DNA of 35,805 nt. Origin: Nitrospira sp. CR1.3 (GTDB lineage: Bacteria > Nitrospirota > Nitrospiria > Nitrospirales > Nitrospiraceae). The position numbers were made by a program, and so were the translations under genes. A model generated the notes under the pieces. The model saw nothing but the letters and a program-made list of their open reading frames with translations, ran no database searches and had not been told where the DNA came from. Shown in pieces: positions 1-7,937 of the stretch; the first letter of the stretch is position 1; the number at the start of each line of letters is the position of its first letter. The stretch spans positions 1 through 35,805 of the forward strand of contig WIAH01000027.1 in the NCBI GenBank assembly GCA_014055525.1, written 5' to 3'.

Positions 1-182
1 CCGCAATAGAACGGATCCGGCAGCGTCGTCAGGTTGTACCCCTTCGGCTTCGGCACCAGCCCCTCCAGCTTCACGGTGCCAGTGAGGGTCCCACCGTCCG
101 GCACTTGGATCTCTTCGTAGGCCCAGGTAGGAGTGCTCAAACACAAGGCCATCAATCCTGCTGCGATTGGTCTGATCGTCAT
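1..182 (-). CDS. Secreted protein, N-terminal fragment (runs off window)
   Basis: The first 60 codons are seen; the gene continues beyond base 1. It starts at ATG 182, with GGAGAAAG directly upstream as ribosome-binding site. Residues 1-20 form a signal peptide (MTIRPIAAGLMALCLS, then TPTWA before YEE), so the product is exported. The mature start contains a GGTLTGTVKLEG stretch, which resembles the beta-strand opening of carboxypeptidase-regulatory-like or plastocyanin-like secreted proteins. It lies 213 bp downstream of the giant copper oxidase on the same strand, which suggests a related periplasmic role. The family call is inference because only the N-terminus is visible. Confidence 0.6.
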   Translation of the reverse strand, partial: MTIRPIAAGLMALCLSTPTWAYEEIQVPDGGTLTGTVKLEGLVPKPKGYNLTTLPDPFYC

Positions 183-314
183 CTTTCTCCGGCCTCCCTC
201 TTCACCGAGTTCTGAGTTCCGGGTTCTACGTTATCGACCACGGTCCCAAGAGGTTCTCGTCTTGACTCCTCCGAATTCCGCCGCCTCAACAGTCGAGACT
301 CAGCATTCAACTCT

Positions 315-330
315 TCTTAAGATCTTAAGA
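315..330. repeat. 16-bp perfect palindrome
   Basis: TCTTAAGATCTTAAGA is its own reverse complement. It lies between the hairpin that follows the oxidase gene and the start of the secreted-protein gene at 182. It could be an operator for that gene or part of the 3' structure of the oxidase transcript; nothing decides between them. Confidence 0.45.
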
Positions 331-333
331 GTC

Positions 334-364
334 GGGGGAGCCACACGTTACGTGCAGCTCCCCC
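334..364 (-). terminator. Strong hairpin after the multicopper oxidase gene
   Basis: GGGGGAGC (334-341) pairs perfectly with GCTCCCCC (357-364), and an inner CACGT/ACGTG pair extends the stem. On the minus strand it begins 32 bases after the oxidase stop. The bases after it (GACTCTTAAG) are only weakly T-rich, so it is a probable terminator or 3'-stabilising hairpin rather than a textbook one. Confidence 0.65.
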
Positions 365-395
365 GTCTTTGTGACCTGCACTATTCCGTCGTCGA

Positions 396-3300
396 CTATT
401 TCATCGCGGTCGGAATAGCTTGGGGTTGCCGCTCCGTCTCCGCCCGCTTGGCGCCCATCCCTACGGTGCCCAGCGGTTGGATCCGCGAATCGCCGACCGG
501 CAACACGCGGAGGTAGCCCCATTGTCCCGACTGCGTGTAGGGCAGCCGCTGATTGGACCAGACGAAATCCCCAACCTGGCGGTACGGACCACCGGCCCCG
601 CCGCGGATGAAGACATCGAGGGTTTCCGATCCGGCATACTCCACCACGCTGATCATATCGGCACCCGGCATATACGGCTCGATCGGCCACTCGTGGCCCT
701 CGACACCGAACATCCCGTTCTGTTCGCTGTTGGCGCCGATCACGTGGATACGGACCGCGTCACCGGCATGCGCTTCGATGAGCGGCGTGACCGGATCTTC
801 GGGTTTGTCCACGACGCAGGGCTGGAAAATCTTGCCCAGTGAGCAGCCCTGTTCTTCGCGGAACTTGTAGGGCTCGGCGCGGTAGTTCACCGACGTCAAC
901 CCTGCCACGTTCTGCACATAGGGCATGAACGCGGTGCCGATGATGTTGTCCTCGTCTTGGAAGAAGAGAGCCACATCACGATAGTTCCGTTTGCCGACGT
1001 TTTCCGGCAAGCTGGCGTCGACGATCACATCGGCGCGCCAGGTGTTCTTCTGCGAGACGTCGGCGCCGGTCACCGGATCGCGATACTGCGATCCCTTCGG
1101 CCCGACGATGATCGCGCCGTACAATCCGTTACGCGGATTGACGACGATGTTGCCGCCGTCCCACACCAGCGACGTCGTCTCCTTGTTGGCAGGATGCGCG
1201 TAGTAGGTGTAAGCGCGGCCCTCGCCGGGACCGATGGTCTGGTCGCCGCCGTTGTTGCCGACGTTCAAACCTTGGCTGTCTTTCGGATCAAAGGACAATC
1301 CGGGCGCAAAGAAGGAGGCCCGGCTCGCCTTCATCTTGTTCTTCAGATTGACCTTGATGCAGTCGCCCAAGTTCGCGCGCAGCGTGAGCGGATTCGGCAT
1401 CACGTTGCCCGCCACCGTGGTGGCCTCTTCTTCGAGCGCGTAGATCTTGCCTTCCGGCATGGTCATTTCGATCTTCCGCTCGAAGTCCACCTCGATGGCA
1501 TCCGGCGCCTTCGGATTGAGCTTCATCGGACGATCTAACGCCACGACGTTGAAGCTCTTCACCGGAGCATCGGACGGACAGACGGAACTCGGGGTGGCTG
1601 GGATGCCGAGAGGATTCGTCCCCTTCGGGAGCGGTTTGAGATCCGCCGTTTCCTTGTCGAGTACGCGTATAATCCCCCATCCGCCCTCGGCGAAGTGTGA
1701 GCTTCGTCCGTTGAAGTGGATGTAGTCGCCCGGCATGCCCTGGAACCCCCCCGCCTTGGTGACAAGGTCATACCGTTCGGCGATTCCGACGTGAATCGAG
1801 TTCTTCCGATTGGCATCCGCCGCATACCGTTCCGTGAGGAAGGTATGGCCGGAAATCGTCCAGACGTGTGATTCGTTCATCAACTGGTGCAGCAGACGGA
1901 ACACCATGGTGTCGCCCGTGTACGCCCGCAAGAGCGGCGTGCCGGGATCGCCATGGATCGCGCTGCTGAACAGCTTCGACGTATCCGGATTGTTCGACAA
2001 GCGCTGCGCAAACGGTGCCGCGCGGAAGTTGAAGCCGCTGCCGGTTGTATGCGTACCGCCATTGATGTACTTGTTCGGCGCATTCATGATTTTTTCCGGC
2101 ATCTGGAACGACACCGTCTTGCCGGCTTCCAGCGCCACCTCGATCGGCTGGCCGGGAGGATTGCCGGCTTCGATGACGTTCACCGTATGCGGCACCGTGT
2201 CGTGGATGGAAACCATCAACTCACGGAAGCTGCCGCTGACGCCGGCGCCGATCGGTTCGTTGCTGTGAATGTCCGCGATCGGACCGCTGTAAACAAGTTT
2301 GCCGTTCTTCGGATCGTGATAAGTGGATCCGAACGGCTCAACCAGCGTCACGCCGAACCCGCCGTGCGGCCAGGTCGTCGCGCCGAACGCGTGGTCATGC
2401 CAGAAGACGGTTCCCATGTCGACGTCCACCCACCACCGATAGCGCACGAATTCCGGCGACACGATATCGCCCGCCGGGTGGTTCTGCTTCAGCGGCTTAA
2501 AGAACGTGACCTGATCGCCCTTGATCTCCTTGATGCGGGCAACTTCAGAGCAACTCTTGTCCCGCGGCAGCGAAGCCGTGGGATCGTTGCCCTTCTCCAA
2601 GCAATCCATCCCGACCATCACCTCGGTATTGAGGTGGAACGGCGTGGCGCCCGGCGCCAGCTTGACCTTGATGCTGGCAGTCCCCGCCTTCGCGGCCTCG
2701 GTCAATTTCGCTACCATCGGAGCCGGCAACCCGTGCTTGTTCGGCTTGCCGAACATGGTGAACGGGCGCACCGACATTTCATATTCAAACCCTGAGATCA
2801 CACCATCCGAGTTCCCTGTGTCGAACTGGAAGAAGTGAGGATGGATGTTGATCTTGGACGACTGGAAGTTCGTGTATTCGTCGTCGTCCCACTCACTGGT
2901 GAGCACCAAGTCCACGCAGTCATACACGTTGGCGCGGATGACGGCTGGAAGCTTGAGATCGTCGTTCGCCCTGGTCAAACGCTCCTCTTCATGGAGCACA
3001 TAGATCAGACCGTCCTTGTCCACCATAGCCGGCTCTTTACCCTGCTTCTTGGCCAGGGTGATCGGCATGCGGAGGAAGTGGAGGTTGTAGAACTTCTGAT
3101 TGGCGTTGTCCGGACAGAGGCTCCAGCGGCCCTGCTCGCCCGGTTTTGCCGGCTCGGACGTCCGTTCACCGTTGGCGTCCTGGTGGATCGGTTCCAACCA
3201 AGGCGCGCCGCTGTGATTGGCGGAGAAGGGCACGCGTTTGCCGAAGTGCGGCTTGAACAGCGGCCAGGAAAGCTTGCCTGTGGTCGGATCGAACAGGATC

Positions 3301-5333
3301 GCCGGTCTGGTGCTGTCGTCCCACTTGGCTGCCCAGGGATACTTCGGATTCTGAGCGGTGCTCTCCCGTTCGCCACGGGCGATGTTGCCGTCCCACTTCC
3401 AGTCCCACACGGTGGCGTCATAGGCCAGGATCTGGCTCTTCTCGTCGTTCGTGTGGCCTGGTTGGCCCTGTGCGGGGACAAACATTTCGACCCAATCCTT
3501 GATGTTCACGATGATCGGATCGGATTTCCAGTTGGTCTTCTGGTTCTTGTCGACGATCTTGAACGTCTTGCCGAACCAATCGACGGTCGTCCCGATCAAC
3601 TTGTCTGACGAGACACCGAGCTTCATCCGGCCCTGACGATCCGGCAGCTCGCGCAAATCCGGCATCGTGTCGGTATGAGCCGCGCCGACCTGGAGCGTGT
3701 TGTAGAACCGGCCATAGCCCCACATTCCCGCCACATAATGGTGGGCAACGTGGCAATGGAACAGGAATTCACCGGCGAGATGCTGACAGCCTCCGCCACC
3801 GCATTCCGGTTCAAGGTCCAATGCTTCTGACGGACCGATCACTTCGACGTCCACACGATCGGACTTTGTCCGGACAACCGGATACTTGACCGGGCCGTCC
3901 TGACCCATCGCCCAGAGATTGTTCGGCTCCGTGCCGGGGCTGCGCTGCCAGCGGATGGAACCGCTGTGGGGATGGTGGGAGTGAAATACTTCCGATCCAC
4001 CGTGCACAATCCGCCACTTGACGGGATCGCCGAGATACCCGCGAGGAATCGTCGTCGGCGGTTCGCCGAATGTATAGGCGCTATAGGCCATCGATTCGTC
4101 TTCAAACCCGAAGTACTCATGCTGCAGATGCATCTCGTCGATGCCGAAGGGCTCGCTGCGATAGTTCAACGCACGGCCGCCCGGACGGTAGGCATCGGTC
4201 AGCGGATCGCGCTGCGGCAGGAAGTCGCCCTTCTTATTTAACGGGCGGAAGGCCTCGTCGCCGATCTCGTGATAGAAAATCACGAACTCGCGGAAGTCCG
4301 GTCCGCTTCCATTGTCGATGTTCACCTGCCAGCCGCTCTTTGTCTCCGGCGCAGGCCCTCCACTTCCGAGGGCATCAAGATACTTCGAGCCCTTCGGTTC
4401 CACGATGAACGCGCCGAAGAGACCCAACACCGTCAACTCACGGTCATGGCTGTAGGAGTGGAATTGCCGCACACCTTCCTGCATATGAGGATGGATGTAC
4501 CACTCGAATTCCTGCGACTTGCCCGGGGCCACGATCGACTCAGGATTCGTCGTCGTCGCCGGCTTACCGGTCGCGCTCACGACCATGCTGGAGGCCTGGA
4601 TGAACAAGCTACCGTCTTCGCTCTCCATCTGATTGCGGAGCGTCATCTTGACGCAGTCGCCCTGATTGGCGCGAAGGACCAGCGGCTGAATCATGTCACC
4701 TTGCAACCCGGTGGTGACGGCCCCCGGATCGAAGCCGTCTTTATCACGGGCGGCCTTATTCTTGGCTTCCTCTGCACGGACCTTCGCGAGATCCTCATTC
4801 AGGACATACATATAGCCGGGATAGTAATCGAGCCAGCGGTTCAGCGTGATCTCGACATTGATCATCGCCACGTCGTAATGCTTGGTCGGCACACCGGCCG
4901 GGCACTTGCCTCCCGACGTCATGACCGGTTCGCCTTTGGACGCATCCGTCATGAGTAGGAAGCTGCTGCCGTCCTGTCCCATGTACTGGTGCATCATGGA
5001 CATGTTGTTGAACGCGCCGGAGGTCTGTTGCGCCTGCGCATCCTTCTGCGCCTGCTCTTCGAGGCGGCGCATCAAGCGATGATGCTGGAGCTCCATCTTC
5101 TCCGAACGTTCCGGCCGCCCCTCGATCGTGTCTTCCACGACCGTTTGGCCCTTCAATTGCTGGGTCCACCCCGGCAAGGCGACCTGTGTCGCATGACCAT
5201 CGTGCGACCCCGATTGTTCTGCTGCTGACGGCCATGCGGTCGCCACCAGGCTGCCGGCAAGCAGCACGCTTTGCAGCAGGAGCGCGGTACTGGTGCGCTT
5301 CCGCCCGCGTTGTGGTTGAAATAGATGAGACAT
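396..5333 (-). CDS. Giant secreted multicopper oxidase, ceruloplasmin/MnxG-like (1645 aa)
   Basis: ATG at 5333 follows GGGGGAGG. A signal peptide covers about residues 1-38, then a Met/His-rich stretch (about 108-130). Three related two-cupredoxin units follow (about 150-560, 770-1245, 1270-1640), each opening with a Y-[VA]-L-x-E-[DE] strand and an RANxxDC[VI] strand. Copper motifs visible are H292/H296, HSHHPH (451-456), the type 1/type 3 motif HCH-x3-H-x3-GM (526-537), HPH (831-833) and WHDH (978-981). Unit 3 has lost all of these, and unit 2 keeps only those of its first domain. The trinuclear cluster probably forms between the second domain of unit 1 and the first domain of unit 2, the reverse of the usual laccase motif order. 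Ordinary laccases have about 500-600 residues. The substrate is unknown; Mn(II), Fe(II), Cu(I) or organics are all possible. It is preceded by a sigma-54 promoter and a sigma-54 activator gene. Confidence 0.9.
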   Translation of the reverse strand: MSHLFQPQRGRKRTSTALLLQSVLLAGSLVATAWPSAAEQSGSHDGHATQVALPGWTQQLKGQTVVEDTIEGRPERSEKMELQHHRLMRRLEEQAQKDAQAQQTSGAFNNMSMMHQYMGQDGSSFLLMTDASKGEPVMTSGGKCPAGVPTKHYDVAMINVEITLNRWLDYYPGYMYVLNEDLAKVRAEEAKNKAARDKDGFDPGAVTTGLQGDMIQPLVLRANQGDCVKMTLRNQMESEDGSLFIQASSMVVSATGKPATTTNPESIVAPGKSQEFEWYIHPHMQEGVRQFHSYSHDRELTVLGLFGAFIVEPKGSKYLDALGSGGPAPETKSGWQVNIDNGSGPDFREFVIFYHEIGDEAFRPLNKKGDFLPQRDPLTDAYRPGGRALNYRSEPFGIDEMHLQHEYFGFEDESMAYSAYTFGEPPTTIPRGYLGDPVKWRIVHGGSEVFHSHHPHSGSIRWQRSPGTEPNNLWAMGQDGPVKYPVVRTKSDRVDVEVIGPSEALDLEPECGGGGCQHLAGEFLFHCHVAHHYVAGMWGYGRFYNTLQVGAAHTDTMPDLRELPDRQGRMKLGVSSDKLIGTTVDWFGKTFKIVDKNQKTNWKSDPIIVNIKDWVEMFVPAQGQPGHTNDEKSQILAYDATVWDWKWDGNIARGERESTAQNPKYPWAAKWDDSTRPAILFDPTTGKLSWPLFKPHFGKRVPFSANHSGAPWLEPIHQDANGERTSEPAKPGEQGRWSLCPDNANQKFYNLHFLRMPITLAKKQGKEPAMVDKDGLIYVLHEEERLTRANDDLKLPAVIRANVYDCVDLVLTSEWDDDEYTNFQSSKINIHPHFFQFDTGNSDGVISGFEYEMSVRPFTMFGKPNKHGLPAPMVAKLTEAAKAGTASIKVKLAPGATPFHLNTEVMVGMDCLEKGNDPTASLPRDKSCSEVARIKEIKGDQVTFFKPLKQNHPAGDIVSPEFVRYRWWVDVDMGTVFWHDHAFGATTWPHGGFGVTLVEPFGSTYHDPKNGKLVYSGPIADIHSNEPIGAGVSGSFRELMVSIHDTVPHTVNVIEAGNPPGQPIEVALEAGKTVSFQMPEKIMNAPNKYINGGTHTTGSGFNFRAAPFAQRLSNNPDTSKLFSSAIHGDPGTPLLRAYTGDTMVFRLLHQLMNESHVWTISGHTFLTERYAADANRKNSIHVGIAERYDLVTKAGGFQGMPGDYIHFNGRSSHFAEGGWGIIRVLDKETADLKPLPKGTNPLGIPATPSSVCPSDAPVKSFNVVALDRPMKLNPKAPDAIEVDFERKIEMTMPEGKIYALEEEATTVAGNVMPNPLTLRANLGDCIKVNLKNKMKASRASFFAPGLSFDPKDSQGLNVGNNGGDQTIGPGEGRAYTYYAHPANKETTSLVWDGGNIVVNPRNGLYGAIIVGPKGSQYRDPVTGADVSQKNTWRADVIVDASLPENVGKRNYRDVALFFQDEDNIIGTAFMPYVQNVAGLTSVNYRAEPYKFREEQGCSLGKIFQPCVVDKPEDPVTPLIEAHAGDAVRIHVIGANSEQNGMFGVEGHEWPIEPYMPGADMISVVEYAGSETLDVFIRGGAGGPYRQVGDFVWSNQRLPYTQSGQWGYLRVLPVGDSRIQPLGTVGMGAKRAETERQPQAIPTAMK

Positions 5334-5356
5334 ACGGCCTCCCCCTTCTGAAAATG

Positions 5357-5374
5357 CCCGCCCATCTTGGCGGG
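5357..5374 (-). promoter_or_regulatory. Hairpin just upstream of the oxidase ribosome-binding site
   Basis: CCCGCC (5357-5362) and GGCGGG (5369-5374) form a 6-bp stem with a 6-base loop. On the minus strand it ends 23 bases before the ATG and is followed by CATTTTC and then the GGGGGAGG site. It could act as a leader attenuator or 5' stabiliser. It is suggestive only. Confidence 0.35.
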
Positions 5375-5474
5375 TGGTTGATGAATCGTCGCTCGTATCT
5401 CATGAAGCGTGTCTCGAGCGAAGTCGGTCTCCACCTCACGAGAAACGTTTCACGCTTCACGGCCTCCGTTAAGA

Positions 5475-5548
5475 GCTGGTGAAGGCTTCCTTCTTACGAA
5501 GGGAGGGTCATTCGGAGGCCGGTCCTAATCACCCAGACCTTCACCAGC
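5475..5548 (-). repeat. 11-bp inverted repeat enclosing a structured leader
   Basis: GCTGGTGAAGG (5475-5485) and CCTTCACCAGC (5538-5548) are perfect reverse complements. They enclose an inner CCTTC-TTAC-GAAGG hairpin (5489-5502) and a GGGT/ACCC pair. With the predicted sigma-54 start at 5551, the outer stem would begin at about +4 of the oxidase mRNA. It could be a 5' stabilising or regulatory RNA structure, or a small 74-bp mobile element with terminal inverted repeats. Confidence 0.5.
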
Positions 5549-5562
5549 GGTCATCCGATAGC

Positions 5563-5577
5563 GCAACAGATGTGCCG
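5563..5577 (-). promoter_or_regulatory. Sigma-54 promoter of the multicopper oxidase
   Basis: On the minus strand the sequence is CGGCACATCTGTTGC: a -24 GGCAC and a -12 TTGC with the exact GG-N10-GC spacing (consensus TGGCAC-N5-TTGC). The predicted start is near 5551, giving a leader of about 218 bases. A sigma-54 activator gene lies immediately upstream and palindromes lie 80-235 bp upstream, as expected for this promoter class. Confidence 0.75.
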
Positions 5578-5659
5578 CGTCGGGGTTCGCCAACTGAATG
5601 ATGATATTCCTGAGATGTCAGCGAGGCTTATAGGGCTAAAGGCAGTCGCGACAGAGCAG

Positions 5660-5694
5660 GCTGTCTGTGGCGTCATTCCAGCGAGTTAGACAGC
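5660..5694. repeat. 7-bp inverted repeat, 21-bp spacer
   Basis: GCTGTCT (5660-5666) and AGACAGC (5688-5694) are perfect reverse complements, about 80-115 bp upstream of the -24 element of the oxidase promoter. The heptamer GCTGTCT also occurs at 7876-7882 upstream of the receiver-gene promoter, so a shared regulator half-site is possible. Confidence 0.35.
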
Positions 5695-5742
5695 TGCGAA
5701 AGGTCAGCTGAGCGAACATTCATTCTTTCAGCGACTTACGCA

Positions 5743-5758
5743 GTCCAAATACTTGGAC
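5743..5758. promoter_or_regulatory. Palindrome, candidate upstream activator site 1
   Basis: GTCCAA-ATAC-TTGGAC is a perfect 6-bp inverted repeat centred about 175 bp upstream of the oxidase -24 element. It lacks a T-run, so it is not a terminator of the activator gene. Its distance suits an enhancer-type activator site. Its centre is 51 bp from the next palindrome, close to five helical turns. Confidence 0.45.
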
Positions 5759-5792
5759 AGCCATTGGGAGGAATTGAGGCAGAGAGGGACAG

Positions 5793-5810
5793 ATTCAACA
5801 GATGTTGAAT
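5793..5810. promoter_or_regulatory. Palindrome, candidate upstream activator site 2
   Basis: ATTCAACA-GA-TGTTGAAT is a perfect 8-bp inverted repeat with a 2-base spacer. It lies in the non-coding stretch between the activator stop (5867) and the oxidase promoter. It is AT-rich with no T-run, so it is more likely a protein-binding site than a terminator. The activator encoded at 5867-7261 is the obvious candidate ligand. Confidence 0.5.
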
Positions 5811-5866
5811 TGGAAACGAGGGATGAGGACTGTAAAGTCAGCAGTGGAGAGATGCACAGAGAAGGA

Positions 5867-7261
5867 TTACTCGATCTGATAGGCGCGAAGTTTGTTATAC
5901 AGCCCGGCCCGGCTGATCTTGAGATGCTTGGCCGCTTTGGCCCGATTCCCATGCGCCTGTTCAAGAGCCTGGAGGATGCGCACCCGCTCCGCTTGTTGTG
6001 CCGCGCCGCGCGATACCGATCGCAGGTCCAGGGCCGCCGGTTCCGATCCCATGGCCACAATGTCGGCGCAAGTCAAGGCCGGTCCGGTCGTCGTGACCAC
6101 CGCCCGCTCAATGTAATGTTGGAGTTCCCGCACATTGCCGGGCCAGGCCGCCACCGTCAGGGCATGCATCACCTCTCCCGACACCGTTCGCGGAGACTGG
6201 CGATGCCGCTTGCACGAAGCCGTGACGAACCGCTCCACCAGCAAGGGAATGTCTTCCTGGCGGTCGCGAAGCGCCGGCAGGAACAAGGGGAGAACGGCCA
6301 ATCGATAATACAGGTCCTGTCGAAAGGTCTTGGTCTTCACGAGTCCGGCGAGATCTTTGTTCGTGGCCGAGATGACCCGCGCATCAATCTTGATCGGCTG
6401 CGTCCCGCCGACTCGCTTGATCTCGCCCTCTTGCAGGACGCGGAGCAGTTTGGCTTGAAACACCGGCGTCGTATCGGCGATTTCGTCGAGGAAAATCGTG
6501 CCGCCGTCGGCTTCTTCGAACAGGCCACGCTTGTTCGCTACCGCTCCTGTGAAGGCCCCCTTCATGTGACCGAACAGCTCGCTCTCCAGCAGCGTCTCGG
6601 GCAGTGACCCGCAGTCCACGACGACGAAGGGTTTCGCCCGGCGATAGCTCAGCTCGTGAATCGTTTTCGCGACGAGCTCCTTGCCCGTGCCGCTTTCCCC
6701 CTGGATCAGCACGGTCGCTGAACTGTCCGCTACGAGACAGATCATATCGAAGAGCTGTTGCATGGCGGGGCCCCGGCCGATCAACTTGCCTAACGACTCC
6801 CGCACCGCCGCCGGCTGGTGCTCTCCTTCCAGGGATTTCAGATCGGGCACGGTCCGGGCGCAGTTGTGCTTGAACAGCACCAACATGGAGCCAACCACTC
6901 CCTGGCCTGAGGCAAGGGGAAAAGCCTGGCGCATGCCGCAGGCGGTCTCTTCCTCTGCGCCGGTGCATGACACAGACTGCGTGTCGGGAACGTCGAAGAC
7001 CTTGACCGCCGGACAGAAATCACAGGGCTCGCTCCGATGGGCGAAGGCTTCATAGCATTTGGCCGGTCTTGCCTGTTCCCCTTCAACGGCCGTGACGGGC
7101 CAGGCCGATTCGTTCGCGTAGATCACATTGAAATTGCGGTCCATGACCGCCACTCGGTCGGTCAATCCGCCGGCAAGCTGTCGGATGGCTTGCACTCGTG
7201 CATTCAAAATGGGATCGCTGGACGGGAACTCAGGGGGAGTTGCTATGTGAGATCCGGCCAT
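5867..7261 (-). CDS. Sigma-54-dependent activator with Cys-rich PAS sensor (464 aa)
   Basis: It activates sigma-54 RNA polymerase by ATP hydrolysis. Domains: a PAS-like sensor (about 25-140), an AAA+ domain (about 157-385) with Walker A GESGTGKE (188-195), the sigma-54-contacting loop GAFTGA (235-240) and Walker B GTIFLDE (254-260), then a C-terminal Fis-type helix-turn-helix (about 425-462). It has no receiver domain. The sensor carries C69, a PCDFCP pair (C80, C83), C99, C108 and C134, an arrangement that could bind a metal or respond to redox; that is inference. ATG 7261 follows GGAAAGGA. It lies 54 bp after the receiver gene and directly upstream of the oxidase promoter and palindromes, so the oxidase is its likely target. 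Confidence 0.9.
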   Translation of the reverse strand: MAGSHIATPPEFPSSDPILNARVQAIRQLAGGLTDRVAVMDRNFNVIYANESAWPVTAVEGEQARPAKCYEAFAHRSEPCDFCPAVKVFDVPDTQSVSCTGAEEETACGMRQAFPLASGQGVVGSMLVLFKHNCARTVPDLKSLEGEHQPAAVRESLGKLIGRGPAMQQLFDMICLVADSSATVLIQGESGTGKELVAKTIHELSYRRAKPFVVVDCGSLPETLLESELFGHMKGAFTGAVANKRGLFEEADGGTIFLDEIADTTPVFQAKLLRVLQEGEIKRVGGTQPIKIDARVISATNKDLAGLVKTKTFRQDLYYRLAVLPLFLPALRDRQEDIPLLVERFVTASCKRHRQSPRTVSGEVMHALTVAAWPGNVRELQHYIERAVVTTTGPALTCADIVAMGSEPAALDLRSVSRGAAQQAERVRILQALEQAHGNRAKAAKHLKISRAGLYNKLRAYQIE

Positions 7262-7315
7262 CTCGATTCATCCTTTCCCGATGTGCGGACAGGGCCGCCA
7301 AGCTTGGTTACGGTG

Positions 7316-7693
7316 TCAGGCGCTGCTTTGCGGGGCACCATGATGGTGAATCAGCAATTGTTGTATGCAGATCTTCAGCTCGGCGACCCGCACCGGCTTG
7401 TCGAAGTATGCATTCGCGCCAGCTTGGAGCACCGCGGCTTTCGTCGCCGGATCTCCGAACGCGGTCATAACAATGATGGGACAACGGGGCGCCGCTGTTC
7501 TCAGACGGCTGATGTACTCTGCGCCGCCGGCCGGCATCCGGAGGTCCGTCAGAATCAGATCCGGCACAGACTGCAGAACCGCAAGGAACGCTTCGTCTCC
7601 GTCCCTCGCTTCCCGTAGTTGATACCCCACGCTCCAAAGCTCATCGCAGAGCAGACTGCGCATGTCCCGATCATCCTCAACGACCAGTACCAT
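7316..7693 (-). CDS. Stand-alone response-regulator receiver protein (125 aa)
   Basis: This is a single CheY-like receiver domain with no output domain. The acidic pocket is E6-D7-D8, the phospho-acceptor is D50 (LTDLRMP), the switch threonine is in VMTAFGD, and the conserved lysine is in FDKPV. ATG 7693 is chosen because AGGAG stands 8 bases upstream; the GTG at 7714 lies before that site. It is preceded by a sigma-54 promoter (7765-7779) and followed at 54 bp by the PAS-type activator gene, so the two are probably co-transcribed. It may shuttle phosphate from the kinase at 7938-9893, or act by protein contact on the activator, which has no receiver of its own. Confidence 0.85.
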   Translation of the reverse strand: MVLVVEDDRDMRSLLCDELWSVGYQLREARDGDEAFLAVLQSVPDLILTDLRMPAGGAEYISRLRTAAPRCPIIVMTAFGDPATKAAVLQAGANAYFDKPVRVAELKICIQQLLIHHHGAPQSSA

Positions 7694-7764
7694 CACCGCT
7701 CTCCTAGTGTGCACAAAAGCTACCCTATTTGTTGGCTCTTTAGCCGTCTATGCCCGCTACCTTG

Positions 7765-7779
7765 GCAAAGGACGTGCCG
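7765..7779 (-). promoter_or_regulatory. Sigma-54 promoter of the receiver-activator pair
   Basis: On the minus strand it reads CGGCACGTCCTTTGC, a close match to TGGCACG-N4-TTGC with exact GG-N10-GC spacing. The predicted start is near 7753, which gives a 60-base leader to ATG 7693. It lies in the 244-bp gap after the histidine kinase gene, so the receiver and activator have their own inducible promoter. Confidence 0.75.
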
Positions 7780-7864
7780 CTACGGCCGGCTGACGAAGGA
7801 GGCGATTTTCCGTGCAAACTCCAACGTCGACGGATAGCTCGGCGAGAAACTGGTGAGAAAGACT

Positions 7865-7880
7865 ACAGCAGGTATGCTGT
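7865..7880. promoter_or_regulatory. Palindrome upstream of the receiver-gene promoter
   Basis: ACAGCA-GGTA-TGCTGT is a perfect 6-bp inverted repeat, about 86-100 bp upstream of the -24 element at 7779. The position is typical of an enhancer site for a sigma-54 activator. The NtrC-type regulator encoded at 9932-11311 is a reasonable candidate to bind it. Confidence 0.45.
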
Positions 7881-7937
7881 CTATTGTTGCGTGATGCCAC
7901 AGTGAAGAGAGGGTAGCCTATGGCATAGAGCGTGACG

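Noticed and set aside
1887..2795. 302-codon plus-strand open frame within the oxidase gene
   Set aside because: It is antisense to the cupredoxin repeats, and its composition is not protein-like.
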